Origin: Nilaparvata lugens
Lineage: Eukaryota > Arthropoda > Insecta > Hemiptera > Delphacidae
Assembly: GCF_014356525.2 (NCBI RefSeq)
Contig: NC_052504.1
Coordinates: 61,429,637-61,493,636 of the forward strand
Length of the DNA stretch: 64,000 nt
Reading direction: 5' to 3'
Below, one piece after another: positions 43,795 through 55,030 of this stretch. The notes under the pieces were generated by a model, which worked only from the letters and a program-made list of their open reading frames with translations, was not told the DNA's origin and made no database searches. A program made the translations under genes and the position numbers. The number at the start of each line of letters is the position of its first letter. Position 1 is the first letter of the stretch.

Positions 43795-44105
43795 TCCATT
43801 TTACTAATTTTGACTTTAAAACGAACATGCCTGTGGTGTAAATCAATTCTTACAAACGCATTTCATCTTTGTCGGCCGGTGACATGCAGTTTGACATTTG
43901 TAAACCTTACATGCCGGTGGTATCTGTGGGTTTTTCAAAATAATATTTTTCTTTTTGGCATGCTGGTGTACAGTCTGTTTGATTTTAACCGGACATGACT
44001 GTGGTGGTTGTAGGTCCTTCTTGATATTGTCTTCCTTTTTTCCTGCATGTTGGTACAAGGTTTGATGTAGGATTTCAGCCTTATATGACGGTGGTGTAAA
44101 TGAAC
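43795..44105 (-). repeat. Degenerate ~65-bp repeats inside the LTR element
   Basis: The plus strand repeats ATGCCKGTGGTGTAA-like blocks (about 43827, 43911, 43959, 43994, 44046, 44084). On the minus strand they translate to a recurring PP..C.V motif with His and Cys (43843-44058 ORF). It could be a repetitive tail of the gag-like protein or simple non-coding repeats. Confidence 0.45.
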
Positions 44106-44109
44106 TCTA

Positions 44110-45107
44110 TTAGATGGTTTTCTTCCTTGACATATTGTAATCTTTCTTGTTTCTTGTTTTGATTTGTAGGTTTTCAGTTTTTGATTTGTTGTGGGTTTTT
44201 GTTTTATTTCTATTGTTTAGTGGGTGATCTTCATGAGTACTGGGTTTATATGTTGCAGGTGCTGTCCTCGGTAGATCAAGATCAGAGATACGGGCGGTCG
44301 GCGGTCCGGGCTGCTCTTCAACTTGGCGGGCAACGTCCTTGGACTCCTGGTGGTCTGCGTGTGGTGGTACGGGCTGTCCCTCTATGCCATGGATGACGTC
44401 CTCGGCTTGGTGCATGATGTCGTCCGGCTCCTCTCGGCGTTCTGCGGGGTGCGGTCTCAGTCTTGACATTCTCGGTAGGTTGGTCTTCCATACATGTGTC
44501 ACGTTCACTTGCCTGTTCCATGACCTCCTCTTCGAGTATGTTTGCTTCCGCATGCATGGGCTTGATCACTGGTCTAATATTGATTTCCATTGCATGACAC
44601 TTCTCCTCAATTTGCTGTGTTACCGTCCTGCTTTCTTCCACTGCTCCCTTCAACTGTTGATCTAGCTTTTCTAAACCTTTTTCATTTACTTTCCTCATCT
44701 GTTAGATTTCTCTAAGAACTATTAGTTCTTCCTTTGCTTGTTTGTTTTCTTTGATCATATTGTTTAGTGTTTCATTTATTTGTTTGGTTTCTTTATCTAT
44801 ATTGTTTGATGTTTCTAGTGTTTTCTTTGATGCTTCATTTGTTTGTTTGATTTGTTCATGTGCATCGTTTAATGCTTCCAGGATGATGCTCATCTCTAGC
44901 ACGGAAAGGGTGGGTATGTAGTCTTTGGTCGGCGGCAGAAACTCTGTGCTGTAAAGTGCGGCGTCTAGACTTCTGGGACGGTGGTACATGGGCGTTTCTC
45001 CCGTGCGACATCTTCCGTCCTTGAAGTCGCTGATGTGGGCTCCAGGATGGTGTGTGGTTCTTCCATGATTTAGTGGATGATACAATGATGCGAGTGCAGT
45101 GAAACAA
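44110..45107 (-). pseudogene. Gag-like coiled-coil gene of the minus-strand LTR element, broken
   Basis: Reading from about 45107 on the minus strand, a Met-containing segment (HRPRSLDAALYSTEFLPP) leads into a long heptad-patterned coiled coil (EALNDAHEQIKQTNEASKK and onward, rich in Asn, Glu and Lys). An in-frame TAA at about 44702 interrupts it, after which the same frame continues with KGLEKLDQQLKGAVEES. A frameshift near 44480 passes the reading to the frame ending at 44110, which is Pro/His/Glu-rich and then basic. Position downstream of the primer binding site and the coiled-coil layout fit a retroelement Gag; no zinc knuckle is clear. Copy is inactive as it stands. Confidence 0.5.
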
Positions 45108-45874
45108 CCACGAACATGTGAGGTTATGTGAATGACTACAAATGAATGATCACAAGTTGAAATAGTGTAGAGAATTCGTTCAAATGGAAAAATAATAAAG
45201 TGTGATTTAAAGATATGTGTGATAAAAATGTGGATCGAATTAGCAATATCGTTAACATAAAACAATGAACATAAAAAGTAATGGATATTCAATAATGCAG
45301 GTACGCCTATTATAATTTATTATTCTTATTATTATAAGTATTTCAATCTTATAAGTTCCTGCCGTAATTATATTTAGGGCTAGTATTTCTCGCAAAATTT
45401 TATATAAAAAGCAGTGATGCTCTGCTTGAATTACTCCACAATATATCCGTGACTTAGTTTGGCTTCCCTCTTTATGCCTTAAAAAATTGAAAATGCAGTA
45501 AATAAATTCAATTGTCCTTTTCTGTGAATTTTTGATAACTGCTTTGATATAGACCTAATGCTCTTAAAATAATATGACCTTTTCTCATGGTATTTTTTAT
45601 ACCTATGACTTATAATATGATCAATTTCCAAATAACAATAATAGTGAAATTCTGAGTTCGATTCTTTCTTTAAAAAATTCATCAATTGATAAATTTCTTT
45701 TGTTCAAAAATTGTGTATGGCTTGTCTCGCTGTTTTATATCTCAGTGAACAGTTGATATTGAATTTGAAGAAATTCACAATCATGAATCTTTCACAAAAA
45801 TTTCCCATTGTCAGCACTGTAGTATACTGAACAACTATATGATCCTTGTAGTCGATTATCCACCTCATCAATGC

Positions 45875-45892
45875 CTATCACTTTGGACGCCA
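45875..45892 (-). promoter_or_regulatory. Primer binding site, tRNA-Lys type
   Basis: The minus strand reads TGGCGTCCAAAGTGATAG, five bases after the LTR end (...TTTACA). It resembles the TGGCGCCCAACG-type sites used by tRNA-Lys-primed gypsy elements, with a few substitutions. It fixes the minus orientation of the element. Confidence 0.6.
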
Positions 45893-45897
45893 AATCA

Positions 45898-47136
45898 TGT
45901 AAAGCGGTATTTTACACGCCTCACACATGTATAATCATGTGAAGCTTTTTGTGGGGGAGTCACTCTCGCCTCGAAGGATAGGTCGATACACGTATAATGA
46001 ATCTTGTACTGAGTCACCAGTATTGAGGTTATAAATTTTGAAAATGCATGCGTGGATGCTAAGTGGATACCAGACTGATCGATTCACTACAAGATTCAAT
46101 ACAATCGTCAGAATTGTGGGAGGCATAAACACTCGCTCACCCTTGATTCTTTTTATGACAGATTGTATAGTGATAAAAATTTTTATAAGCAGTGTAGCAG
46201 TTGCTGAACACTGAATATGGATGTCCTAAAACTATTACCTGTGATGGAATAGCATACAAAATCATACAGGTCAAGCAAAAATCCCGATGTAGATAATTTA
46301 TTGGACTGTGTCTCTAATAAGTTCCGAAGGATTAAGATATATAGTTTGACAGTGCACACTCAGAGCTTGATTTACAAATTGAAAATAGTTTAACATTAAC
46401 AAAAATGATTAGAAATTTTCTTGTACTTGCATGACACCATGCATGATTTGACAGAATTTTATGATTGATAAATTTAACAATTTTGAAAAAATAGTAAAAA
46501 AATAAATTATAAAAGATGTTTTAAAATGCTCGGGGTCGTGGTTCTGGCAGCGGAGGACAGTGTTATTCGACTACAAGTTCTTATGAATTCTATATTAAAT
46601 GAAATCTAGGATCTTAATAATTAATAAGCGCTTGTCGGAGTGGCCATTAATTTAATGAAGAAAATTCTATATCTTCTGCACTGTATTTTATTTTGAAGCA
46701 TAGATTGGGGCCCCTTTTTAATTTCAAAACTCATGTGAAACTCCTTGGCGGTCATGGTTTTTCCTTTAGATCAAATTTGTTTGATTGGCAGCGGGTCCAA
46801 GCTTTGGTCTCAGCACGTGTAGAATTTTAATTTATTATCTCCTTCACCAAATTAATTAGGGAATAATTGAACTTGAATTTCTCGAATTATAGATCGATGA
46901 AATGAATTTACAAATAACAAATAAAATAGCCTAAAATATTTGCTTACAGATAAAACATATAAAATCGAACAAAATTTCACAAATAGGTCTGGTAACTTTC
47001 AACAAGGTCTTACTGGTGAGGATTTCAAAAGGGAAGTGACTGTCTTTTTCCTAAGCTTCTTGGCTAGAACCTTTTCCCTGGAATCTCTGTGTAATTAATT
47101 TGCATGAGAATTTGCCATTGGTAGGATGATTATGAC
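45898..47136 (-). mobile_element. LTR copy C: 5' LTR of the minus-strand LTR element
   Basis: Homologous to LTR B over its full length apart from a deletion of about 105 bases near 46335, and more diverged from A and B than these are from each other. In minus orientation it ends ...GCTTTACA directly before the primer binding site. Confidence 0.75.
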
Positions 47137-48012
47137 GTAGGCATGATGTCAGTGGCAAGCAGTAAAATATAATTCATTTAATCACAATAATAACTTAATT
47201 TTTATAATTCTTTAAACTGCTTAATTCTCTAGATAGAGTTCCTCTATACAGTGTACATGCACTAGCATATATATGATAAGACAGGTTTATTGTCTGATAA
47301 CAGATTAACGTATGATGTTTTCAAACAATCATCCTTTTAGTGCTATTTCTATGGCATATGATTGGCTTAGACTTGCCAAAGAGATTCATTCACCATGTGG
47401 TTCAGTTGAAACAATAATTAATAATTTAATATTTCTGCACAATTCTTATCATGTTTGAGACTGTTATAATTATTTTTTTGCTGCTCTTATCAATAATACA
47501 ATATTCATGCTATGACCTAGTTAGTTACAATAATACTTGACATTATAATATAATTTCGTGAATAATAAATAGTTTCAACAATAATACATACATTTCATTT
47601 TCCTATTCGAAATTCTTGGTCCTTTATCAATAGTTCTTAATTTTAGAAATAATATTATAGCTTGCATGAAAACCTGGCATGACATTTTATAATATATTGA
47701 ATCAGTCAGCTGTGTTTGAGCTGCTGCAAAACATCTGATCAATAGTAAACAAAATGTAACCTCCAAAATTCAATGAGCAATCCATAAATTGTTCGTACTC
47801 AATTTGCAGAATAATTATGATTTTATTGAATAATTCTCTGGAAAAATGTGTAGTACAGAACGGTACTCTCATCTGATACACAATTGTTGATAAGGAAGCT
47901 TTATCGCTCAGTCGCTAACTATTCATTTAGCAGATCTTTCATTCTATAAGGGTAATTACAATTTCCCTAGCTAGTTCTCTCCTTTCATGAGATTCATTTA
48001 AAAGTTTCATCA
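47137..48012. other. AT-rich non-coding stretch
   Basis: No gene or repeat recognised. It separates LTR C from the second octamer array. Confidence 0.4.
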
Positions 48013-48290
48013 CAACATTTAAACATTTAAACATTCAAACATTTAAACATTTAACATTTAAACATTTAAACATTCAAACACTTAAACATTTGAGCTTTTA
48101 AACATTCAAACACTTAAACATTTAAGCATTTAAACATATAAACATTTAAACATTCAAGCATTTGAACATATAAACATTTAAACATTCAAGCATTTAAACA
48201 TATAAACATTTAAGCATTTGAACTTTAAGAGAAATGCCAAACCGTCGATTTGAATCTCATACCTCACTCCGCTAGGTCAATCAATTATAA
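48013..48290 (+). repeat. Second octamer array and opposite flank of the array-bearing element
   Basis: AAACATTT-type units (48013-48228) followed by TTAAGAGAAATGCCAAACCG and CTCACTCCGCTAGGTCAA. This looks like the right-hand flank corresponding to the left-hand flank at 37299-37405, now about 8 kb away. Confidence 0.6.
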
Positions 48291-48456
48291 GAAATCTGTC
48301 AACTGACGGACAAATGGAATATACAGTAGGCGATATTTAGATGGTGAATAATCCCACAGATGATTGTGAGACGGAAATGATTCTAAATAAGATGGGTTCT
48401 TGGTGACAATGACAGGAGGTTGCTAATAATGTTTTTCATGAAAAGTGGATTCAATG
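48275..48456 (+). repeat. Repeat family X, copy 1, part 1
   Basis: ATAAGAAATCTGTCAACTGAC ... GACAGGAGGTTGC ... GTGGATTCAATG matches 53753-53945 and 54911-55030 in reverse complement. It ends at AATG, where the 2.15-kb element P is inserted. Confidence 0.85.
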
Positions 48457-49852
48457 TGTAACATATTAAAATGTGATGGGTAAACAAAATCCCTATTTGG
48501 GAGGATTTTATAGGTCTGAAGTGAAATAGCTAGTCTATTGTCGCCAAATGTGATAACAATTATTAAAAGATTAGATAATAACAGGTATCACAGCTATAAT
48601 TGGAACAGCCGAATAGAAAAAAGGAAGTTATTTGCTACTTATATTATATTATATAAAGTATTGGAAAATTTGAGGTTAGGCTTAAAATACCTACTGATCG
48701 GTGACCTAATGATCAATCAAGTCTCATAATGTAAAATCTAGCCAGACACCTTGGCAAAAATTTATTGTAAACAAATGGTATGCAACTGGAGGACTTTGGA
48801 AAGCACATGGCTAATTGTTGTAGAGGGAGAAACAACTTATAAACCCTATAAAAATCTATTGTATGTAATAATAATATACTTGAACAACCAAATAAAAATA
48901 AATTAGAATTTTAAGGAAGTAGGATGTTCCTAGGCTCATGTATACAGTAGTGAATTTGCATGAACCAATCAAATTGTAGTAATCAATGAGCGGCAATAGA
49001 GAGCCGATTCAAATGTATTTATAAATATTTCTGTAAATGATTGGATTTTATAAATTTTTATTACTCAGTAATATCGGATATGGTCCAAGAAAATATAAGG
49101 TATCAGACCTGGGATTAGTAGATTGGTTTAGTAGATTGGCATGGACTATTTGAACCTTTAATGGCATAGTAGTGAATTATTTGAATTTTATGTAAATTTG
49201 TAAGTTGGAAATGAAAATTGTAGAAATAAAAGTAGAACCTGCCCACTTGCCTGCCAGACACCACTATGGAATGACACTAAAATTTGTAGAGCACAAGACC
49301 CTTTATTACATTGTACTTTTCAAAGACTTAAAGTTCAAATTCATTAATTAATTTTCCATAAGACTTGGTGATGCGGCAATAAAGCTAAAGTCATTTAAAT
49401 ATTTATTTAATCCCTTGGAGAAGACGACTTCGGTCATCAAAAATTCAGGACTACCAGGAAATTCGGATCGCCGGCCAACAGCTTATGAAAATTCAGCACG
49501 TGAGTGATAAATAGTCGAAATATATAAAGTTAGGGCGCCCTCAGTGCTTTGAGTGAAACAAATAATATAAAAGCTAGCTCGTCAGAAAGGTCATAAATAT
49601 TAAAAATTAATACAAAACTTGTGCAAGTCTTAAGAAGGTATAAGAAATATTTTATTAAATAAGAGTAAGTCAATTTACATATCCAAGGTACACAAATTAA
49701 AGGAATATTAAATTTTAATCTTGTAATACAAACGCTCACTCAATCATTGATTCTATTTAATAATTTGTAATGATATAATCTAGCTCTTGTTCACTGGATA
49801 AATTGATTTATCTATTCCCATCAGAGGCGGAACATTATGCCCTGAGATATAT

Positions 49853-49902
<50 letters not shown>

Positions 49903-50604
49903 GAAATATAATGAAAACTACAGAAATTAATATATTTATAATCTATGATTTATCCATTTATTTTTTTATGATTCTTGGAAAGAAGATATAAAGTGAGATT
50001 TCCTAAATCGACAAGCAACAGCAAGTCGATACCTAAGCTGCAAACAAATAAATGCATATTATCAATGAATTAAAAAAGCACATTGTAACATTTCGTGCTA
50101 AAGAGCTAAAAAGTAGTGTACCAGTCTGTGATATTTTATTTTGATATATTTATTCTTGTATTTATTGTGTGTTTGTTGCTCTATATATTTCCATATTTAT
50201 CCGACTTTAATATTTATTCATACAATATATGTATCAAGTTTTTTTATGGTGTACCATTTATTTTATTCCCCAATACCACGCAGGACAAATCTCATATCTA
50301 TTTATTGATTATCAGTATTGAATTATTAAGAGAGTTACCATCCGATTTTATCAGTAATAGAATAAGCTGGTTTTCACAGCAATATATTGCATTGTTAATT
50401 AAATCTCTGGAAATAATACCTTCCAAAGATTTCTATAAATTGTCCAAGAGCAATGTATTGCAAGAGCTCCTGAGCGAGCCTATAAGGATTTTATCGAAGT
50501 TGTGTTCTAAAAAACCACAACCAGATTGGTATATTTTCACACTCATGCTTTACCGATTGCAGCCAAGCCAGGCAAATCGTTATTCATTAAAAAATAACGT
50601 CAGA
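48457..50604 (+). mobile_element. Element P: 2148-bp solo-LTR-like insertion with AATG target duplication
   Basis: Starts TGTAACATATT, ends AATAACGTCAGA, and is flanked by AATG on both sides (48453-48456 and 50605-50608). The uninterrupted site occurs once in the related family-X copies at 53753 and 54911. It is homologous along its whole length to element Q (58165-60381). No retroelement proteins are encoded; the ORF 50116-50640 is not conserved in Q. A TG start, 4-bp duplication and lack of genes fit a solo LTR, although the 3' end lacks the usual CA. A TA microsatellite lies at 49845-49900. Confidence 0.75.
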
Positions 50605-50735
50605 AATGTTATGGCTTGTTATGTCTTTGCAGAATGTTAATTTTCACAACTTGATTTCTGATCTCATACTAATAAGGGAACAAAAGACGTAACACTGTAG
50701 AGCCACACAAAAATGCACAAAAAATGCACATTTTT
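50605..50735 (+). repeat. Repeat family X, copy 1, part 2
   Basis: ATGGCTTGTTATG...CACTGTAGAGCCACACAAAA resumes family X directly after element P; the reverse complement is at 53645-53752. Confidence 0.85.
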
Positions 50736-51059
50736 AAAGTTACCACATCCGCTCTTTCATGCGATCTGTCTCATAGTCTCATAGATACAGCGGGAATTCG
50801 AGCGAGACTACTACACCTCAGAATTTTGCATTCATAAACTGATGCACTAATGTGTTTATAGGGCATTCCCATGCTCTCTCTCTGGAATAAATGTGTCTTT
50901 CACAATTTGAAAAGACTAATTATAATTATTATTGTATAAGATATAAGATATTTTGTATTACCAATAAACAAATACAGTGCAATAATATGCAAAAGTCACA
51001 ATACAAACAGTACAATAAAAGTAACATAATCATATCACTGGCGGAAATCACAATACAAA
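50736..51059. other. Unassigned stretch within family X copy 1
   Basis: About 320 bases with no counterpart in the copy at 53435-53945; probably a further insertion. No gene seen. Confidence 0.45.
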
Positions 51060-51268
51060 CAAAAGTTTACAGCTGAGTACCTGATAAACTGAGAATTCAG
51101 TTGAGAAGAACTAAAATAATAACTGATAATCATGAATAAAAGAATCTTGAGATTAAAGAAATGTTTATGATGACTACAACTAGAATAGTTTGATTTATTA
51201 GTTGATTAATTTTTATGATGATAAAATTTGTCCAAAACTAGAATAGTTCAGTTATCATTCTGTAACAT
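51060..51268 (+). repeat. Repeat family X, copy 1, part 3
   Basis: GTACCTGATAAACTGAGAAT ... ACTAGAATAGTTCAGTTATC is the reverse complement of 53440-53640, with clear but imperfect identity. Confidence 0.8.
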
Positions 51269-51276
51269 AGACAATA

Positions 51277-51600
51277 ATAGTTGACCGAAGCGAAGCTGAG
51301 GTCTTAGTTCCGACTCAATCAGCTTTTGTCTGTTTGTTTGTTTGTACCGCAGTTACATTCGCAGTTATTGTCCGATTTGGATGAAATTTGGTATGAAAGT
51401 TCTTTGAAACAAGGCGCAGAAACGTATGTGTAACGATTTTTGGTAAGACCTCCGGTTTTTTTGTATTATTTAAAAAACCGTGAACTGACCTCAAAAGTTT
51501 TTTTTCGTATCTTTGAAGATACAGCAATTCATGTTCCTACTTTTTCGCATCCACTGTTACCAGAACATGGTGTCCAAGACGGTTAGAGCGTAGTTTAACA
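51277..51600 (+). repeat. Repeat family E, copy 1
   Basis: ACCGAAGCGAAGCTGAGGTC followed by TTTGTACCGCAGTTA, GATGAAATTTGGTAT, TTTGAAACAAGGC and AAGACCTCC. The same blocks lie at 54354-54600, and the last part (TATCTTTGAAGATACAGCAATTC...CTACTTTTTCGC) recurs in reverse at 63943-64000. Class unknown. Confidence 0.7.
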
Positions 51601-51827
51601 CACATTGGGACCCAGGATCAAATCTTGTTCCAACCAGATTTTTTTTGCAGACGATACTAATTGTTTATTTTTTTCTAATAGTATATGATTATAAAATTAT
51701 TATCATTACTATATAGAATAATTAAATTGAATCATCTCATTAATATTAAATTGATTTATTGAATTGATTGAATAAATTATTTTAGAAAACTGTTTATATC
51801 AATACATAAATAACTATTATTATAAAT
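51601..51827. other. AT-rich non-coding stretch
   Basis: Nothing recognised. Confidence 0.4.
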
Positions 51828-52072
51828 ACTAGTAGGTAACCCGTGCTTTGCAAGGGCCTATTCTAAAACTTTGCATACTGAAAACTTGATGAAATAAAAA
51901 ATTCGAAATTTGAAAATAGGTCCATAACCATTCTCGGTTTATAAAGAATCTTTATGCAAAATTTCAAATCAATCAGTCCAGTAGTTCAGACCTGATGATG
52001 CGTCAAACATAATTTTCCTACATAATTTCACATACATGTATGAGCCAGCGTTTTCCATTATTATAGTAAAGA
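51828..52072 (-). mobile_element. Helitron-like element, family H, copy 3
   Basis: ACTAG at the left (CTAGT on the minus strand) is followed by GTAACCCGTGCTTTGCAAGG and the family's internal blocks, ending near TATTATAGTAAAGA. Confidence 0.65.
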
Positions 52073-52394
52073 TGATGGATATATGGATGATTTATCAGTA
52101 TCTTTGAATGAGAATAACTTTTGAACGGTTTGAGAAATCAGTGCGGTTTTCACCACTCATTTTCTCTTGAAATTCTGTATCATATGACCAATGTAAGCTT
52201 TCTGTCTTCTAGCTTTGTCATATGACTACCTTCCCATTTAAAAAATGAAGTTCAATTGAAAATGGCAGAACAAAATTTTGATGCGACATGAAATCAGTTA
52301 TTTTTATTCGAATAGGATCCTCAATCATACCTATCATCAAATGTCCCTTTTAAAATGAATGTTCAGCTGCTTCTATACAACAACTGGAAGCATG

Positions 52395-52586
52395 ACAAAT
52401 TGAGAACTTGACGTAATGAAATCTTGAAGAACTGAGAATAGGCATATAACCATCCTCGGTTGATTAAAAATCTATATGCAAAATTTCAAATTAATCAGTT
52501 AAGTTGTTCAGACGTGATGATGCGTTGAACATAATTCCCTATTCCTTACGTGTATAAGCCAGTTCTCTTCTTTATTATAGTATAGA
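52395..52586 (-). mobile_element. Helitron-like element, family H, copy 4 (truncated)
   Basis: It lacks the CTAGT end but retains AACTTGACGTAATGAAATC, CCATCCTCGGTTGATTAAAA and GATGATGCGTTGAACATAAT, ending TTTATTATAGTATAGA (TCTATACTATAATAAA on the minus strand). Confidence 0.6.
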
Positions 52587-52993
52587 AAACTGAAGAAGAC
52601 ATGATACTTGAAAACCTCACAAAATCATATTGATTTTTCTCAATACATCGATAAATTTTAGTATTGATTAGATCCTCCTCAATTTGAATCAGGCAGCCTT
52701 TTGTTTTCCCAAAATACCTAAGATATTCGTTTCACTGCGAATTTGTGTCTGATAGTACATTATAACTGAATAATATTAATTATTACTTATTTTTTGTGAT
52801 CTATACATGTGTTTTATATGAAATTCAATGATAGGCCTACAGCATGAAGAGACTATGTCCATTTCATTTGTACTGGTGGCAAACTATTACATTTAAAACA
52901 ATTATTTGATAAAATCTGAGTTCAATTGTAATGGAAACAAATTCTTTCAAAGAATAATTGATAATAATACGTTCCGAGGGAAAAATTAAGAAC
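52587..52993. other. AT-rich non-coding stretch
   Basis: Nothing recognised. Confidence 0.4.
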
Positions 52994-53000
52994 AAAAAAA
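52994..53000 (-). terminator. Pol III T-run after the tRNA-like sequence
   Basis: Seven T residues on the minus strand, immediately 3' of the tRNA-like region. Confidence 0.45.
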
Positions 53001-53002
53001 TT

Positions 53003-53075
53003 GGGAAGAATCAGGATTCGAACCGAGGAACCATCGCTCCAAAAGCGAGCGTTTTACTGTTACGCTACACGCCTC
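53003..53075 (-). tRNA. tRNA-like gene or pseudogene, TTG anticodon (Gln) in the best fold
   Basis: On the minus strand the sequence has a perfect B box/T loop (GGTTCGAATCC), a 5-base variable loop, a 7-base anticodon loop TTTTGGA closed by TCGC/GCGA, and an A-box-like TAGCGTAACAGTAAAACGC with a GCGT/ACGC D stem. A T7 run (52994-53000) follows within three bases of the 3' end, as a Pol III terminator. Against a working tRNA: the T stem and acceptor stem have several mismatches, and the D and anticodon stems compete for bases. It is best read as a decayed tRNA or the head of a tRNA-derived SINE. Confidence 0.45.
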
Positions 53076-53434
53076 TGTTGAAGATAATTGTCTTGTAACA
53101 TCATTATGAAACCACCTCTTAAAAAAAACACACTTCTGGGCTACAACAATGATAAAGTAGCCTATGACTTGAATGGAACTTCATGTACGGTAGCATGAAT
53201 GAAGTTTGAGCATTAATTATGAAAAATCTGGAAGGGAAATTGATATTTGGGCTTCCAGGTGCACGAGATTGATATATTTAGAATCTATGTGCAATATTTG
53301 GATATCTAAATCATTCCGGTATGTAATCCACAAGTTGATATGTTTTGATGCGAACAAATGAACACACGAACAAGCGAACAAACGAAAAATGAACAAACAC
53401 AACCCTACTCTCTCTTATTATATAGATGTTGCTG
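53076..53434 (-). mobile_element. AT-rich stretch with a Helitron-like 5' end at its right edge
   Basis: At about 53428 the minus strand begins TCTATATAATAAGAGAGAG followed by repeated TTTGTTCG-like words, the style of start seen in the TC-type elements of this window. No matching CTAGT end was identified. Confidence 0.3.
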
Positions 53435-53945
53435 ATAACTCTACTATTTTAGTTGTGGACAATTTTTATAATCATAAAATTAATCAACTGATAAATCAAC
53501 AACTATTTTAGTTGTAGACAATATTTAACATAATAAACATTTCTTCAGTTTCTAACTTCTTTTATTCATAACTAGCAGTTATTATTTTAGTTATTTTTTA
53601 ACTGAATTTTCAGTTTATCAGGTACAATAATTATTGAATTATATGCATTTTTGTGTCGCTCTACAGTGTCAAGTCATTTGTTTTCCTTTAGGTTTGAGAT
53701 CGGAAACCGATTTGTGAGCATTAACATTCTGCATAGGCATAACAAGCCATAGCATTGAATCCACTTTTTATGAAAAAAATCATTACCGACCTCCTGTCAT
53801 TGTCACCATCAAACTCATCTTATTTAGAATCATTTTCCATCTCACCATCGTCTGTGAGACGATTCATCATCTCAATTGCCTACTGCATATTCCATTTTTC
53901 TGTCAGTTGACCGATTTCTTATAATTAATCAATAGAAAAGTTGTA
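53435..53945 (-). repeat. Repeat family X, copy 2 (uninterrupted)
   Basis: The reverse complement of all three parts of copy 1 in one run. It gives the empty site (a single AATG on the minus strand at 53753-53756) for the insertion of element P. Non-coding. Confidence 0.85.
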
Positions 53946-54353
53946 ATATATATATTTATATTGTAAATATGGAGACGATATAAAGGCATCTCCTTGATAA
54001 GTCTGGTGTCCCTGCAAACAGTGTCTCTAGTACTTTCAATGGATGACATTAATAGATGACATGGCTAAATCTTCACAATATACTGTACTTACTGTACTGG
54101 CCCTTCTCATTAGATTGAAAGTTGTATTCATGAGCGAGGTCCACTGTTCGCAGAACTACTAGTAGTAGGTATTTATGTATAAAGAGTGTAAAACTCGACT
54201 TTATTGCTCGAATTACTTACAAAAATTTCTCTGCAAAAGCAGTATTGGATTCCAATACAGTTATTTCTTAATAATTCATCCAATTGATTTGATGAATCAA
54301 TTTAACAAAAATAATAAGATAATTCAATTCAATTATTCTATCTAATCATTATT
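53946..54353. other. AT-rich non-coding stretch
   Basis: Nothing recognised. Confidence 0.4.
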
Positions 54354-54600
54354 GACCGAAGCGAGGCTGAGGTCTTAGTTTTGACTTGATTGACTTTTGT
54401 CCGTTTGTTTGCTTGTTTGTACCGCAGTTATTCTCCGATTTAGATGAAATTTGGTATACAAGTTTTTTGAAACAAGGCCCAGGAACGTTGGGTAACGATT
54501 ATTAATAAGACCTCCAGTTTTTTTGTAATTTGAAAAACCGCAGACCAACCTCCCGCGCCGTTATTTAGCAAGATACAGAGATTTTTAATCTTTTCAAAAT
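54354..54600 (+). repeat. Repeat family E, copy 2
   Basis: ACCGAAGCGAGGCTGAGGTC onward shares its blocks with the copy at 51277, then diverges after the AAAAACCGCAGAC segment. Confidence 0.7.
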
Positions 54601-54839
54601 GGAAGATCATTGTATTTTCAATATGTCAAGAGTAAATCTTGTTCAAAATAAATATAAGTGAAAGATTCTCTCCCATTTTTGTAATAGAACTTGTGCCACT
54701 CTAAAATGTGTTGTATTTATTTATTAATTGTAGAAAACGTCTCACTTGACTGCACAATTTTTTCCATCTTCAACATGAAATTTCCCTGTTTCATAGATAA
54801 ATATTTTGTGGCAGAAAACTATTAGCTTTTGTTCTCCCT

Positions 54840-55030
54840 TTTCTTATGAGATCAGAAACAGAAACCGAGTTGTGAGCATTTAACATTCTTCATGGCATAA
54901 CAAGCCATACCATTGAAACCACTTTCCATTAAAACCATCATTGCATCCTCCTGTCATTGACACCAAGAAGCCCATCTTATTTAGAATCATTTTTGTCTCA
55001 CTATCGTCTGTGAGACGATTCATCATATAA
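54840..55030 (-). repeat. Repeat family X, copy 3 (partial)
   Basis: Contains the reverse complement of GACAGGAGG..., the empty AATG site at 54911-54914 and TGAGACGATTCATCAT, in the same orientation as copy 2. Confidence 0.75.

Noticed and set aside
50116..50640. 174-codon ORF with hydrophobic N-terminus inside element P
   Set aside because: The homologous stretch in element Q (59797-60345) is broken by stops and frame changes and does not conserve residues, so it is not a real gene.
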